This document shows, one piece after another, positions 7,308-14,216 of a stretch of 16,884 nucleotides of DNA. Every line of letters starts with the position of its first letter. The first letter of the stretch is position 1. The stretch spans positions 1 through 16,884 of the forward strand of contig DASPKX010000165.1 in the NCBI GenBank assembly GCA_035627835.1, in the 5' to 3' direction. The notes under the pieces were generated by a model. That model was not told the DNA's origin. It did not search any database and saw only the letters and a program-made list of their open reading frames with translations. This DNA is from DASPKX01 sp035627835. Lineage in GTDB: Bacteria > Verrucomicrobiota > Verrucomicrobiia > Limisphaerales > SXQI01. A program made the translations under genes and the position numbers.

Positions 7308-7861
7308 GGCGGCAATATCTCCACAATTTCTGCAAGGGGCCTTCCTTGAGGATCCCAAAGCGTGTTGCGCCTTCCAAACAGCACATGCGGGCTCTCCAAG
7401 GCCAAAGCCTTCTGGATGTACCCATCGGAACGAATCTTCAGGTAAGCCTTGGGCCGGCTCGTGTGCTTGATATGTTCCTGGGCGAGTATCCGCCCCAGCG
7501 GCGCTTGCTCTTCACGAATCGCTCGTTGAGCTGGCGGGCTGAAGAGCCCCAGGTTGATTTTGATGGCGCCAAATTCCACCACCTTGCCCGCCTCGGTCAG
7601 CAACAGCACCTGGCGGTAATAGAAATCGGTCCGCTCCTGCCGGTGGAGCAACTTCAGTCGCAGGCGCGCCTGGTAAAAGGCTTCCAACGTCGGCGTCATG
7701 TCCGCCTCATGCACCAGCAAGCTCCGTTGCGGCTCGGGCAATTCTTCGCCAGCCACAACTTGCGTTGAGGGCAGTTCCATTCCCGCCTGCGCGTAGAATT
7801 CATCCAGCGGATGCAGGTGCGGGGCGACAATCACTTTCGTTTCAGGAACCGGTCTGCTCAT
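7304..7861 (-). CDS. UbiC-like chorismate lyase family protein
   Basis: A 185-residue protein that matches chorismate pyruvate-lyase (UbiC) in length and in its second half: YYRQVLLLTEAGKVVEFGAI (81-100) resembles the LREILL strand region, R83 aligning with the substrate-binding arginine; APLGRIL (120-126) matches the PLGRYL turn; LFGRRNTLWDPQGRPLAEI (161-179) matches the WGRRSRL...GKPLLLTE segment; and E181 in VEILPP aligns with the catalytic glutamate. The alignment is from memory of E. coli UbiC. UbiC turns chorismate into 4-hydroxybenzoate plus pyruvate; relatives feed phenolic glycolipids and other aromatic products. The N-terminal 60 residues are not recognised, apart from a proline-rich stretch. 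The start ATG shares one base with the radical SAM stop (TAATG) and its own stop overlaps the oxidoreductase start (ATGA). A member of the same fold with another activity (UTRA-like) is the main alternative. Confidence 0.66.
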   Translation of the reverse strand: MSRPVPETKVIVAPHLHPLDEFYAQAGMELPSTQVVAGEELPEPQRSLLVHEADMTPTLEAFYQARLRLKLLHRQERTDFYYRQVLLLTEAGKVVEFGAIKINLGLFSPPAQRAIREEQAPLGRILAQEHIKHTSRPKAYLKIRSDGYIQKALALESPHVLFGRRNTLWDPQGRPLAEIVEILPP

Positions 7862-9207
7862 TACGCGTAACGGGAGTTCTTGTGCTCAGGCAGGAAAAAC
7901 TCATGCAGCAAGCGATCCACCTGCAGCAATCCTTCACGGTTCAGCATGATCGCGTCGCCTTCCACGGTCATGAAGCCCCATCCTTTCAGTGTCTCGATCG
8001 CAGATGCGAAGCGCTCGCGAGGGTCACTTCCAAACTTCTCCGTGAAATACTTCGCGCTCACGCGGCCGAGCTTCAGTTGAAGAATGAACTCGCGAATGTA
8101 TCGCTCATCTGCGCTGGGCGTTAAGGCGCGGAAAACAGGAAACCGGCCTTCCCGCAGCGCGGCCACGTACGTGTCGAACTCATGCTGGTTCTGGTAATGC
8201 GTCCCGTTAATGTGCCCAAACGACGCGACTCCGGTCGCGAGCAAATCCGCTCCCGCCCAAAGACGATCGCGGTAAACGAACTTCGTCCTGGCTTTGTCAC
8301 GCACGGCTGTGTAGGCGCTGCCCACCGTGTAACCAGCCTTCTCCAGTTCAGCGTAGGCGTAATCAACCCAGCGCCGCTTAGTCTCCCAATCCGCCACGGG
8401 AGCCACCAGCTTCCCTTCTTCTTTCATGCGGCGATAAATGGTGGTGTTGAAGGGCACCTCCATCTGGTAAATCGTCACGCTGTCCGGGGCATAAGCAATC
8501 GTCTTGCGAACGTTCTCGCGCCAATTCTCCTCCGTCTCCTCCACCATCCCCGCGATCAGATCGATGTTGATTTGCGGGAACCCTATCGAGCGCGCAAAGT
8601 TATACGCCCGCTCGATTTCTTTGGTGTGGTGGGCGCGACCGTTGATCTCGAGAATATGGTCGTCGAAGTTTTCCACCCCCAGGCTCAAGCGGGTCACACC
8701 CATTTCCCGGATAGCGCGAAGCTTCTGTTCCGTTAAGGTTCCAGGCTCGCACTCGAACGTGACCTCCTCCACTTCATCCCAGGGCAATTCCGCTTTAAGC
8801 CCGTCAGTCAGGTGACGCAGTTGATCGACGGAAAGGTACGACGGCGTCCCGCCCCCAAAGTAAACAAAGTTCGGCTTTCTGCCGCCAATGAAGCGCCGCT
8901 TGGCATACATGCGGAACTCTGTGAGAACGGCGTCAATGTACGCCCGAATTGAGGCCGCATCCTTGTCCGTGTAAACCTTGAAATAGCAGAAGTGGCAGCG
9001 CTTCCGGCAGAACGGAATGTGGACGTACAGCCCGAGCGGGTTGCCGGGACGCGGATCCCGATCAAGCGCGCTCTCAAACTCCGCCACGTTCTCGGGTTTC
9101 CAAAATGAGAACGGAGGATAGTTCGAAACAAAATAATTTCCCGCAGTCGTCTGCTTCTCGATTGCAGGGCCGGGCGTTTGTGTTGGGGCAGTTACAGTCA
9201 CACTCAT
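7861..9207 (-). CDS. HemN-like radical SAM protein (coproporphyrinogen III oxidase family)
   Basis: A 448-residue radical SAM enzyme. The [4Fe-4S] site is CxxxCxxC with C67, C71 and C74 (YVHIPFCRKRCHFCYFK), followed by YFGGGTPSYL, the family's SAM-binding glycine motif, and TFECEPGTLTEQKL. Further on, RLSLGVENFDD and INIDLIAGM are as in HemN/HemW proteins. The C-terminal 90 residues form a HemN_C-like domain (LKLGRVSAKYF to LKGWGFMTVEG). True HemN, the haem chaperone HemW, and class C radical SAM methylases or cyclopropanases all share this layout, and I cannot tell which applies. The operon contains no other haem gene, so a methylase or other radical role on an aromatic or lipid substrate is plausible. 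ATG 9207 overlaps the upstream stop as ATGA, with a good AAAGGA about 9 bases before it, so translation is likely coupled. Confidence 0.84.
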   Translation of the reverse strand: MSVTVTAPTQTPGPAIEKQTTAGNYFVSNYPPFSFWKPENVAEFESALDRDPRPGNPLGLYVHIPFCRKRCHFCYFKVYTDKDAASIRAYIDAVLTEFRMYAKRRFIGGRKPNFVYFGGGTPSYLSVDQLRHLTDGLKAELPWDEVEEVTFECEPGTLTEQKLRAIREMGVTRLSLGVENFDDHILEINGRAHHTKEIERAYNFARSIGFPQINIDLIAGMVEETEENWRENVRKTIAYAPDSVTIYQMEVPFNTTIYRRMKEEGKLVAPVADWETKRRWVDYAYAELEKAGYTVGSAYTAVRDKARTKFVYRDRLWAGADLLATGVASFGHINGTHYQNQHEFDTYVAALREGRFPVFRALTPSADERYIREFILQLKLGRVSAKYFTEKFGSDPRERFASAIETLKGWGFMTVEGDAIMLNREGLLQVDRLLHEFFLPEHKNSRYA

Positions 9208-10373
9208 CGTTTGTTTCCTTTCGCGGGCCCAAATGCATGCACGTTCCCATCCTCGCTTCCCACGACCACGAGGTTATTGATCACTCCAGGGGAACTCGTC
9301 ACGGCCTGGCCAAGATCGTAGTTCCAAAGTTCCGCGCCATCCTTCAGCCCAATCATATACAGCCGACCGTCCTCGCTTCCGACAACGACCTTGTCCTGCG
9401 CAATCACGGGCGAGCTATCCACTTTCCCGCGTGTGGCGAAGGTCCAGACCTGCTTGCCATCGGCGCGGTTGATGCAATGCACCTGCTTATCGCGCCCCCC
9501 AAAGACCACACGATCGGCCGTTAGGGCAGGGGAGGAGAAGTATGGGAAGTTTCGGTCCCGGTACTTCCAGGAGATCTCACCTTTATCAAGGTCCGCGGAG
9601 AGAAATTCGTTATCGTAGTGCCCGATGTAGAAGCGCTTTTTATCCAGCGCGCCGGACCCGGCCATGTACGCGCCTGCCTCGATTTCTTTGACCTTCTCGC
9701 CCTTTTCCAGGGAGATCACATGCAACAACGCATCGCACCCGCCGAAGACGGTCACACCTTCGGACACTGCTGGCGCGCCGTTGATGTAGTTGCCGGTTTC
9801 ATACGACCAATTCGTTTTTCCCGTCCCTGCGTCCATGGAGTACAGCCGGTAATCGTAACTCCCCACTACGATGGACTTGCTCTTCTTATCTGCACCAGCC
9901 ACCCAATTCGGCGCGCCAAGAATCTTGTCCCCCGTCATTGTTTTCCAGGCGAGTTGCCCGCTTTTGGCATCAACAGCGTAAAGTGCGCCGTCCGCTGATC
10001 CGAAGTAAACCCGGCCATCCAAAACAAGGGGGGAAGACTCGATAGGTCCTTCAGTTTTAAACGCCCATGCTTTCGTCCCATCCTTCGTGTTTAACGCATA
10101 GAGATGGCCATCGTCCGAGCCGATGTAAACCCGGTCACCAACAATTGCCGGGGACGATTTAACTGGTCCACCGGTCTTAAAGCTCCAGGAGAGGGAAAGC
10201 GTGTTCGGCAGAGTTGCGCCTGTGAACCCAGTCAAACCGGGGTTGCCGCGAAACATGGGCCATGCGGTTTGAGACGGCCCGAATGGTTGCTCGGCTGCGG
10301 GGGTAACCTGGATAAAACAGAGGCTGGCCGCAAGGCTCAGGCAAATCCGCGTGTTTGATCTCCAAGGCGCCAT
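9204..10373 (-). CDS. Secreted PQQ-type (BamB-like) beta-propeller protein
   Basis: A 389-residue protein with an N-terminal signal peptide (RSNTRICLSLAASLCFIQ, likely cut after TPAA) and eight propeller repeats. Blade markers are VYIGSDDGHLYALN, VYFGSADGALYAVD, IVVGSYDYRLYSMD, TVFGGCDALLHVIS, FYIGHYDNEFLSAD, VVFGGRDKQVHCIN, VVVGSEDGRLYMIG and VVVGSEDGNVHAFG, each followed by G-x-x-x-W or a close variant. Such eight-bladed proteins are often scaffolds (BamB) or quinoprotein-like; I see no dehydrogenase active-site set, so a scaffold or binding role is more likely. It sits outside the cytoplasm while the rest of the operon looks cytoplasmic, which is odd. ATG 10373 is preferred because it opens the signal peptide; a GTG/ATG-like frame up to 10457 would start inside the promoter palindrome. 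It is the first gene of the operon and overlaps the next by 4 bp. Confidence 0.87.
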   Translation of the reverse strand: MAPWRSNTRICLSLAASLCFIQVTPAAEQPFGPSQTAWPMFRGNPGLTGFTGATLPNTLSLSWSFKTGGPVKSSPAIVGDRVYIGSDDGHLYALNTKDGTKAWAFKTEGPIESSPLVLDGRVYFGSADGALYAVDAKSGQLAWKTMTGDKILGAPNWVAGADKKSKSIVVGSYDYRLYSMDAGTGKTNWSYETGNYINGAPAVSEGVTVFGGCDALLHVISLEKGEKVKEIEAGAYMAGSGALDKKRFYIGHYDNEFLSADLDKGEISWKYRDRNFPYFSSPALTADRVVFGGRDKQVHCINRADGKQVWTFATRGKVDSSPVIAQDKVVVGSEDGRLYMIGLKDGAELWNYDLGQAVTSSPGVINNLVVVGSEDGNVHAFGPAKGNKR

Positions 10374-10384
10374 ACTGAAAACCG

Positions 10385-10400
10385 TTCCTGAATTCAGGAA
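10385..10400. promoter_or_regulatory. Perfect 16-bp palindrome at the operon's ribosome binding site
   Basis: TTCCTGAATTCAGGAA reads the same on both strands. It lies 11 bp in front of ATG 10373, and its operon-proximal half carries AGGA, the only Shine-Dalgarno-like stretch there. It could be a repressor site, or in the RNA a short stem (5 bp, 6-nt loop) that hides the ribosome binding site. The palindrome is seen directly; the role is inferred. Confidence 0.5.
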
Positions 10401-10444
10401 TAGCTCCGAAAGTATGACGCAGGTCAAAGGCGTTCGCAACGAAA

Positions 10445-10488
10445 ATAATACGAACACGTATTATATTGTCTCTTCAAGGCACAAAAAA
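10445..10488 (-). promoter_or_regulatory. Candidate operon promoter with overlapping operator palindrome
   Basis: On the minus strand a perfect TATAAT lies at 10465-10460. With a 17-bp spacer the -35 position falls on the T-run of the terminator (10488-10483), a weak match to TTGACA. The -10 box overlaps an 8-bp inverted repeat, ATAATACG-N4-CGTATTAT (10445-10464), centred near the predicted transcription start. This arrangement is typical for a repressor operator. The predicted 5' leader would be about 80 bases to ATG 10373. Confidence 0.5.
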
Positions 10489-10527
10489 ACCGGGCCTGCC
10501 AGTCAGAGGGTGACCAGTCAGGCCCGG
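10483..10527 (-). terminator. Rho-independent terminator (minus-strand transcription)
   Basis: Nine perfectly paired GC-rich bases (CCGGGCCTG 10490-10498 with CAGGCCCGG 10519-10527) plus an inner 4-bp stem (GTCA 10502-10505 with TGAC 10511-10514, 5-nt loop) are followed, reading leftward, by a run of seven T residues (10489-10483). It would stop transcripts coming from the DUF2071 gene or from the candidate promoter at 10677-10705, insulating the six-gene operon or, if conditional, acting as an attenuator for it. Confidence 0.75.
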
Positions 10528-10551
10528 GGAATTTTCGATAGTACAAGTAGG

Positions 10552-10638
10552 CTAACGTAGGATACTCTGATCGAGATTGTACGAGATCCCCATCAGAAAT
10601 CTGTCATCGAAACCGTCTGACAAAGAACAAACCAACAT
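10552..10638 (-). other. Possible 28-residue leader ORF upstream of the terminator
   Basis: On the minus strand ATG 10638 opens a 28-codon frame ending at TAG 10552-10554 (product starts MLVCSLSDGF and ends LDQSILR). It lies between a weak promoter candidate and the terminator at 10483-10527. There is no clear Shine-Dalgarno sequence, and such a short frame can occur by chance. An imperfect inverted repeat (AAGCTTACG-TTT-CGTTAGCTT, 10650-10670, one mismatch) sits just upstream. The segment could equally be an untranslated small RNA or the 3' UTR of the DUF2071 gene. Confidence 0.2.
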
Positions 10639-10676
10639 TCGGTTTCGCAAAGCTTACGTTTCGTTAGCTTGGTGAC

Positions 10677-10705
10677 AGTTAGCCAGAGTTCCGGCCCACC
10701 GTCAA
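10677..10705 (-). promoter_or_regulatory. Weak candidate promoter upstream of the short leader
   Basis: On the minus strand TTGACG (10705-10700) is a good -35 element, but the box at the right distance (CTAACT, 17-bp spacer, or GCTAAC with 16 bp) is a poor -10 match. If used, it would give an RNA of roughly 190 bases ending at the terminator. Confidence 0.22.
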
Positions 10706-10729
10706 GCCCCCCTTTCAAAAACTTTCTGC

Positions 10730-11503
10730 TTACGCTCGCCAAACCACCGGCTCCTGAGAAGCCAATTCGTGTGGTGCATGGATATCCACGTCTACCCCTT
10801 TAGAAAAAATCACATGCGCAGGTTGGTCGGTAAACGCCCCTAACCCGTTGACGCGCAGCATCTCATCATCCCAACGACCCAGTTGCGCCTTGAAGAGCGA
10901 ATACGGTTGATGCCACACCCGAGCGGAGTAAACCCGACCGGCCAGGCTTCGAGAAAACAGGTAATACCGTTCAATCAGAAAAAACTCCAATGTTTCCGCC
11001 GCTGCCTGCCCGAGCGCCTCGCCCACCGTGTACCGGAACTCGCTCGCGCGCGGCTGTCCTTCTCTCTGGCAGGTGTAACGCACGGAATTGCCCACCAACT
11101 GCTCTGTGCTCACAACGGCAGGATAATACGGGAGCGAGTACGCCACGCGCGCCCCCGCCACCGCGAGAGCTTGGGAGCAATCCAATGAGTAAAACCACAC
11201 GCCGGGCGTTCCGTTCCGATCATGAACATAGGTTCGCACGTTGAGTTCGTAGAAGTCGGACACAAGCGGCACGGGGGAAGCGAGCCTCAATCTTGTGTTT
11301 CGGGCGTAAAACGGAATCACTCCGACGTAGGCCCTGCCATGCCAGGTCTCCACCCTCAACTGTGGCGGCAAAGTGCGCTGAACTGCGTCTGGATCGCAGG
11401 CCCAATGCGCAAAAAGAAGGTTCTCCCAGGTTTGTTGGATCAGCGGCGGCTCATCCGGCCGATTTCGCACCCCCAGCCGCTGTTGTGAAGTTGGCGTAAG
11501 CAT
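10730..11503 (-). CDS. DUF2071 (YqjF-like) family protein
   Basis: A 257-residue protein recognised by family wording: WENLLFAHWACDPDAVQRTLPPQL (26-50), then RAYVGVIPFYARNTR, FYELNVRTYVHDRNGTPGVWFYSLDCSQALAV and RVAYSLPYYPAVV. These are hallmarks of DUF2071 proteins such as B. subtilis YqjF; the fold is related to acetoacetate decarboxylase, but no biochemical role is established and I assign none. There is no signal peptide or membrane segment, so it is probably cytoplasmic. ATG 11503 is divergent from the DUF1592 gene start, 98 bp away. A terminator about 200 bp past its stop codon (10483-10527) is the first clear end for its transcript, so it is probably a single-gene unit not continuous with the six-gene operon. 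Confidence 0.85.
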   Translation of the reverse strand: MLTPTSQQRLGVRNRPDEPPLIQQTWENLLFAHWACDPDAVQRTLPPQLRVETWHGRAYVGVIPFYARNTRLRLASPVPLVSDFYELNVRTYVHDRNGTPGVWFYSLDCSQALAVAGARVAYSLPYYPAVVSTEQLVGNSVRYTCQREGQPRASEFRYTVGEALGQAAAETLEFFLIERYYLFSRSLAGRVYSARVWHQPYSLFKAQLGRWDDEMLRVNGLGAFTDQPAHVIFSKGVDVDIHAPHELASQEPVVWRA

Positions 11504-11538
11504 CTGTTCCCCGGCCCCACCTCATCATAAAGCGCGCC

Positions 11539-11554
11539 GCCCCTCAATAGGGGC
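11539..11554. repeat. Short perfect inverted repeat between divergent genes
   Basis: GCCCCT-CAAT-AGGGGC, six paired bases with a 4-nt loop, lies in the 98-bp gap between the DUF2071 and DUF1592 starts. There is no T-run, so it is not a terminator; a shared operator is possible. It is short enough to occur by chance in GC-rich DNA. Confidence 0.3.
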
Positions 11555-11601
11555 TGGCCCTTGCTCGCCGTTCGACTAAACTGCCGAGCACATATTCCCC
11601 T

Positions 11602-14208
11602 TTGAAGCTCGCGTTTATATCCCGTGCGCCTTGCGCTTCGGCACTCGCTCTCCTGAGTTGCGCGATGCTCCTTCCTGCAAACGCGCGGGAACCTCGCGTG
11701 CAACCGTTTCTTGAAGCGCATTGTTACGATTGCCACGACAACGATAAGCAGGAAGGTTCCCTGAACCTGCAATCCTTGAAGGCTGATCTCCGTGATCCAC
11801 ACAACCAGGAGCTTTGGACCAAGGTTCATGATCGCGTGCGCGATGGCGAGATGCCTCCGAAGAAACGCAAACGACCGGCGCAACAGGAGATACTCCCATT
11901 CCTTCACTCACTCTCCAATTCCATTGCAAAGGCTGACCAGGCTCGTATCGCGGTGGAGGGACGCGCGCGTGTTCGGCGGCTGAACAGGTTTGAATTCGAG
12001 AACAGCCTGCGCGAAGGGTTGAACGCGCCATGGCTCCAGGTCGCTGATCTGCTCCCAGAGGACGGCGTGGCCCACCTTTTCAATAAAGTGGGCGACCGCT
12101 TGGATATTTCGCACGTCCAGATCGCGAAATATCTCAGCGCTGCCGAACACGCGCTTCGGCTTGCCGTTCAGGCGGCGGCCTTCCCGACAACAACAAACCG
12201 CTTCTACGCGCGGGAAGAGCCGGTGATGCACAACTATCTCCGTTATCGTTTCGGGCAAATGGCTGCCACCCGCGCTGCCATTCCGCTCCTGGGAACCACG
12301 CCCGAGCCGGACGTGATTCGTGGTAAGCAGCCTTTGACCGTGGGCGACTCCGATCCCGAGCGGCGCGAGCAGGAAGCGTTTGGATTTGTCTCGGGCACTT
12401 ACACTGCCACGACCAAATACGATTTCACCCGGATGAATATTCCCACCGATGGTCGATATCGCCTTCGGATGAAAAGCTACACCTTCATGGCTGGCCCAAA
12501 TGGCGCTAACGGAGGCGACGATCACGGGCTTACAGGCGGAACCCCGGCGTGGTGGCGGCCGAGCCGCACCGTCGCTTTTCCTGGGATTCGCAGTGAGCCT
12601 GTCACTCTATACGCGCTCGCTGATAGCGGCGATAGCCGTTGGCTGGCCACCTACGATGCTCTTCCTGAGCCAGCCGTCATTGAGAGGGAAGTGCATCTGA
12701 AAAAGGATGAAAAAATCCGGCCTGACGCAACACGACTGGTGCGCACGCGCCCTGGGTGGAAAGGCAATCCTCTTGCAACCGCCAATGGCATCCCTGGCTT
12801 AGCGCTCAACTGGCTGGAAGTGGAAGGACCGCTGCATGACCAATGGCCTCCTGCCTCCTACAAGGCTGTCTTTGATGATCTTCCCTTCGAAGTCACTGCG
12901 AACAAGCGCGTGGTTGCCGTCAGCAAAGATGAAGCTAGCGATGCCCGTCGTTTGCTTCTTCGATTCGTGAAGCGTTTTTGGCGAGAGCCATCGATGCAGC
13001 CTCGATCGGTCGAGCCCTTTGTCGCAATCTATAGCAATGCGCGCGCGCTGGGCGAGGATTTCACCGAAGCTCTAATAGCCGCTTGCGCTTCCTCGCTCTG
13101 TTCAGCGGATTTTCTCTTCCTCGATGCGGAGCCGGGCTCGCTGCCAGTCTCGGCTTTGGCCTCGCGGCTCGCGTTTTTCATCTGGAATGGCCCGCCCGAT
13201 GAGGCGCTGCTCCGCCAAAAGAAACTCGCGTCACCCACCCAACTCCGCGCGGAGACGGACCGTTTGCTCAATGACACGCGGTCCTCCCGCTTCATCAACT
13301 CCTTCCTCGATTATTGGCTCGACCTGCGGGAACTGAACGCGAACGCGCCGGACGCCGAGCTTTACCCCGAATACTATCTCGATGACTGGCTTACAGAATC
13401 GTCGTTGCTCGAGACACGCGCGTTCTTCGCGGAACTCATGCAGAAGGATCTTTCGGTGCGCAACCTCGTCGACTCAGATTTCGCTTACGTTAACGAGCGT
13501 TTGGCGCAGCACTATGGATTCGAGAGCTTCGAAGGGGCCGGCTTGAGGCGCGTGTCTATTCCACAAGGCTCACCGCGTGGCGGACTGATAACCCACGCCA
13601 GTGTCTTGCGTGTGACCGCCAACGGCACCACCACTTCACCCGTGATCCGCGGAGCGTGGGTTGTCGAACGGTTGCTCGGCGTCGAAATTCCTCCTCCACC
13701 TTCTGGCGTGGAAGCGATCACCCCCGACACCAGAGGCGCAACCACTATTCGAGAGCAGCTCGACAAACATCGGGCTGCGCCTTCCTGCGCCGCCTGCCAC
13801 GCAAAGTTTGATCCCGTCGGTTTTGCGTTGGAAAGTTTCGATATCGCTGGTGGTTGGCGGGAGCGCTATCGGGCGGTTGGAGAGCAAGGTGAGTCTGTCA
13901 GCGGCTTCGGCAAAAACGGCCACGCGTTCGTATTCAAACTGGCCCAAACGGTGGACTCCACCGGAGAACTCGCGAGCGGTAGCGCATTCAAGGACATCCG
14001 CGAGCTTAAACGCTTGCTAGCCAAAGACGAGCGCGCGCTCGCGCGGAACCTCGTTCATCGCTTTCTCGTTTACAGCACCGGCGCGCCCGTTTCGTTTTCA
14101 GACCGGGCCGCAATTGAAGTCATCCTCGATAAAGCTGCCGCTAACAATTACGGTGTGCGATCCCTGCTGCACGAGGTTGTGCAAAGCCCTCTTTTTCGCA
14201 TAAAGTAA
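11602..14208 (+). CDS. DUF1592/PSD1 planctomycete cytochrome-type protein
   Basis: An 868-residue exported protein of the Planctomycetota/Verrucomicrobiota DUF1592 group. Order along the chain: signal peptide (1-28), a cytochrome c motif C41-x-x-C44-H45 in EAHCYDCHDNDKQEGSL, DUF1587 (about 124-190, RRLNRFEFENSLREGL), an extra region of about 200-440 with a beta-rich stretch (YDFTRMNIPTDGRYRLRMKS), DUF1595 (about 445-505, RRLLLRFVKRFWREP), DUF1592 (about 515-640, LASRLAFFIWNGPPDEALL), DUF1588 (about 655-760) with a second CxxCH (C729, C732, H733) before AKFDPVGFALESFD, and DUF1585 (about 795-868). Two CxxCH motifs suggest covalent haem, but function is unknown. The start is TTG 11602, chosen because the first ATG (11665) would remove most of the signal peptide. 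The DUF1552 gene follows after 8 bp, the usual partner. Confidence 0.92.
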   Translation: MKLAFISRAPCASALALLSCAMLLPANAREPRVQPFLEAHCYDCHDNDKQEGSLNLQSLKADLRDPHNQELWTKVHDRVRDGEMPPKKRKRPAQQEILPFLHSLSNSIAKADQARIAVEGRARVRRLNRFEFENSLREGLNAPWLQVADLLPEDGVAHLFNKVGDRLDISHVQIAKYLSAAEHALRLAVQAAAFPTTTNRFYAREEPVMHNYLRYRFGQMAATRAAIPLLGTTPEPDVIRGKQPLTVGDSDPERREQEAFGFVSGTYTATTKYDFTRMNIPTDGRYRLRMKSYTFMAGPNGANGGDDHGLTGGTPAWWRPSRTVAFPGIRSEPVTLYALADSGDSRWLATYDALPEPAVIEREVHLKKDEKIRPDATRLVRTRPGWKGNPLATANGIPGLALNWLEVEGPLHDQWPPASYKAVFDDLPFEVTANKRVVAVSKDEASDARRLLLRFVKRFWREPSMQPRSVEPFVAIYSNARALGEDFTEALIAACASSLCSADFLFLDAEPGSLPVSALASRLAFFIWNGPPDEALLRQKKLASPTQLRAETDRLLNDTRSSRFINSFLDYWLDLRELNANAPDAELYPEYYLDDWLTESSLLETRAFFAELMQKDLSVRNLVDSDFAYVNERLAQHYGFESFEGAGLRRVSIPQGSPRGGLITHASVLRVTANGTTTSPVIRGAWVVERLLGVEIPPPPSGVEAITPDTRGATTIREQLDKHRAAPSCAACHAKFDPVGFALESFDIAGGWRERYRAVGEQGESVSGFGKNGHAFVFKLAQTVDSTGELASGSAFKDIRELKRLLAKDERALARNLVHRFLVYSTGAPVSFSDRAAIEVILDKAAANNYGVRSLLHEVVQSPLFRIK

Positions 14209-14216
14209 ACAAACTC

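Noticed and set aside
6210..7349. A 379-codon open frame on the + strand
   Set aside because: It is antisense to the well-supported flavoprotein gene, has no recognisable motif, and its composition is what the opposite strand of a GC-rich gene gives.
7145..7768. A 207-codon open frame on the + strand
   Set aside because: It lies antisense to the flavoprotein and UbiC-like genes; the protein sequence has no family features.
10374..10457. N-terminal extension of the PQQ propeller protein to 10457
   Set aside because: It would start at or before the predicted transcription start, inside the palindrome, and place 28 residues ahead of a clean signal peptide.
10650..10670. Imperfect inverted repeat as a second terminator
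   Set aside because: It is AT-rich with a mismatch and no T-run on either side; it is more likely a minor RNA stem or chance.
10483..10705. 6S RNA as the identity of the possible small RNA
   Set aside because: The size is near, but the 5' and 3' ends do not pair into the long interrupted rod expected of 6S RNA.
11440..12031. Minus-strand frames of 138-155 codons over the divergent region and the start of the DUF1592 gene
   Set aside because: They overlap the conserved signal peptide and haem motif of the DUF1592 gene and have no motifs of their own.
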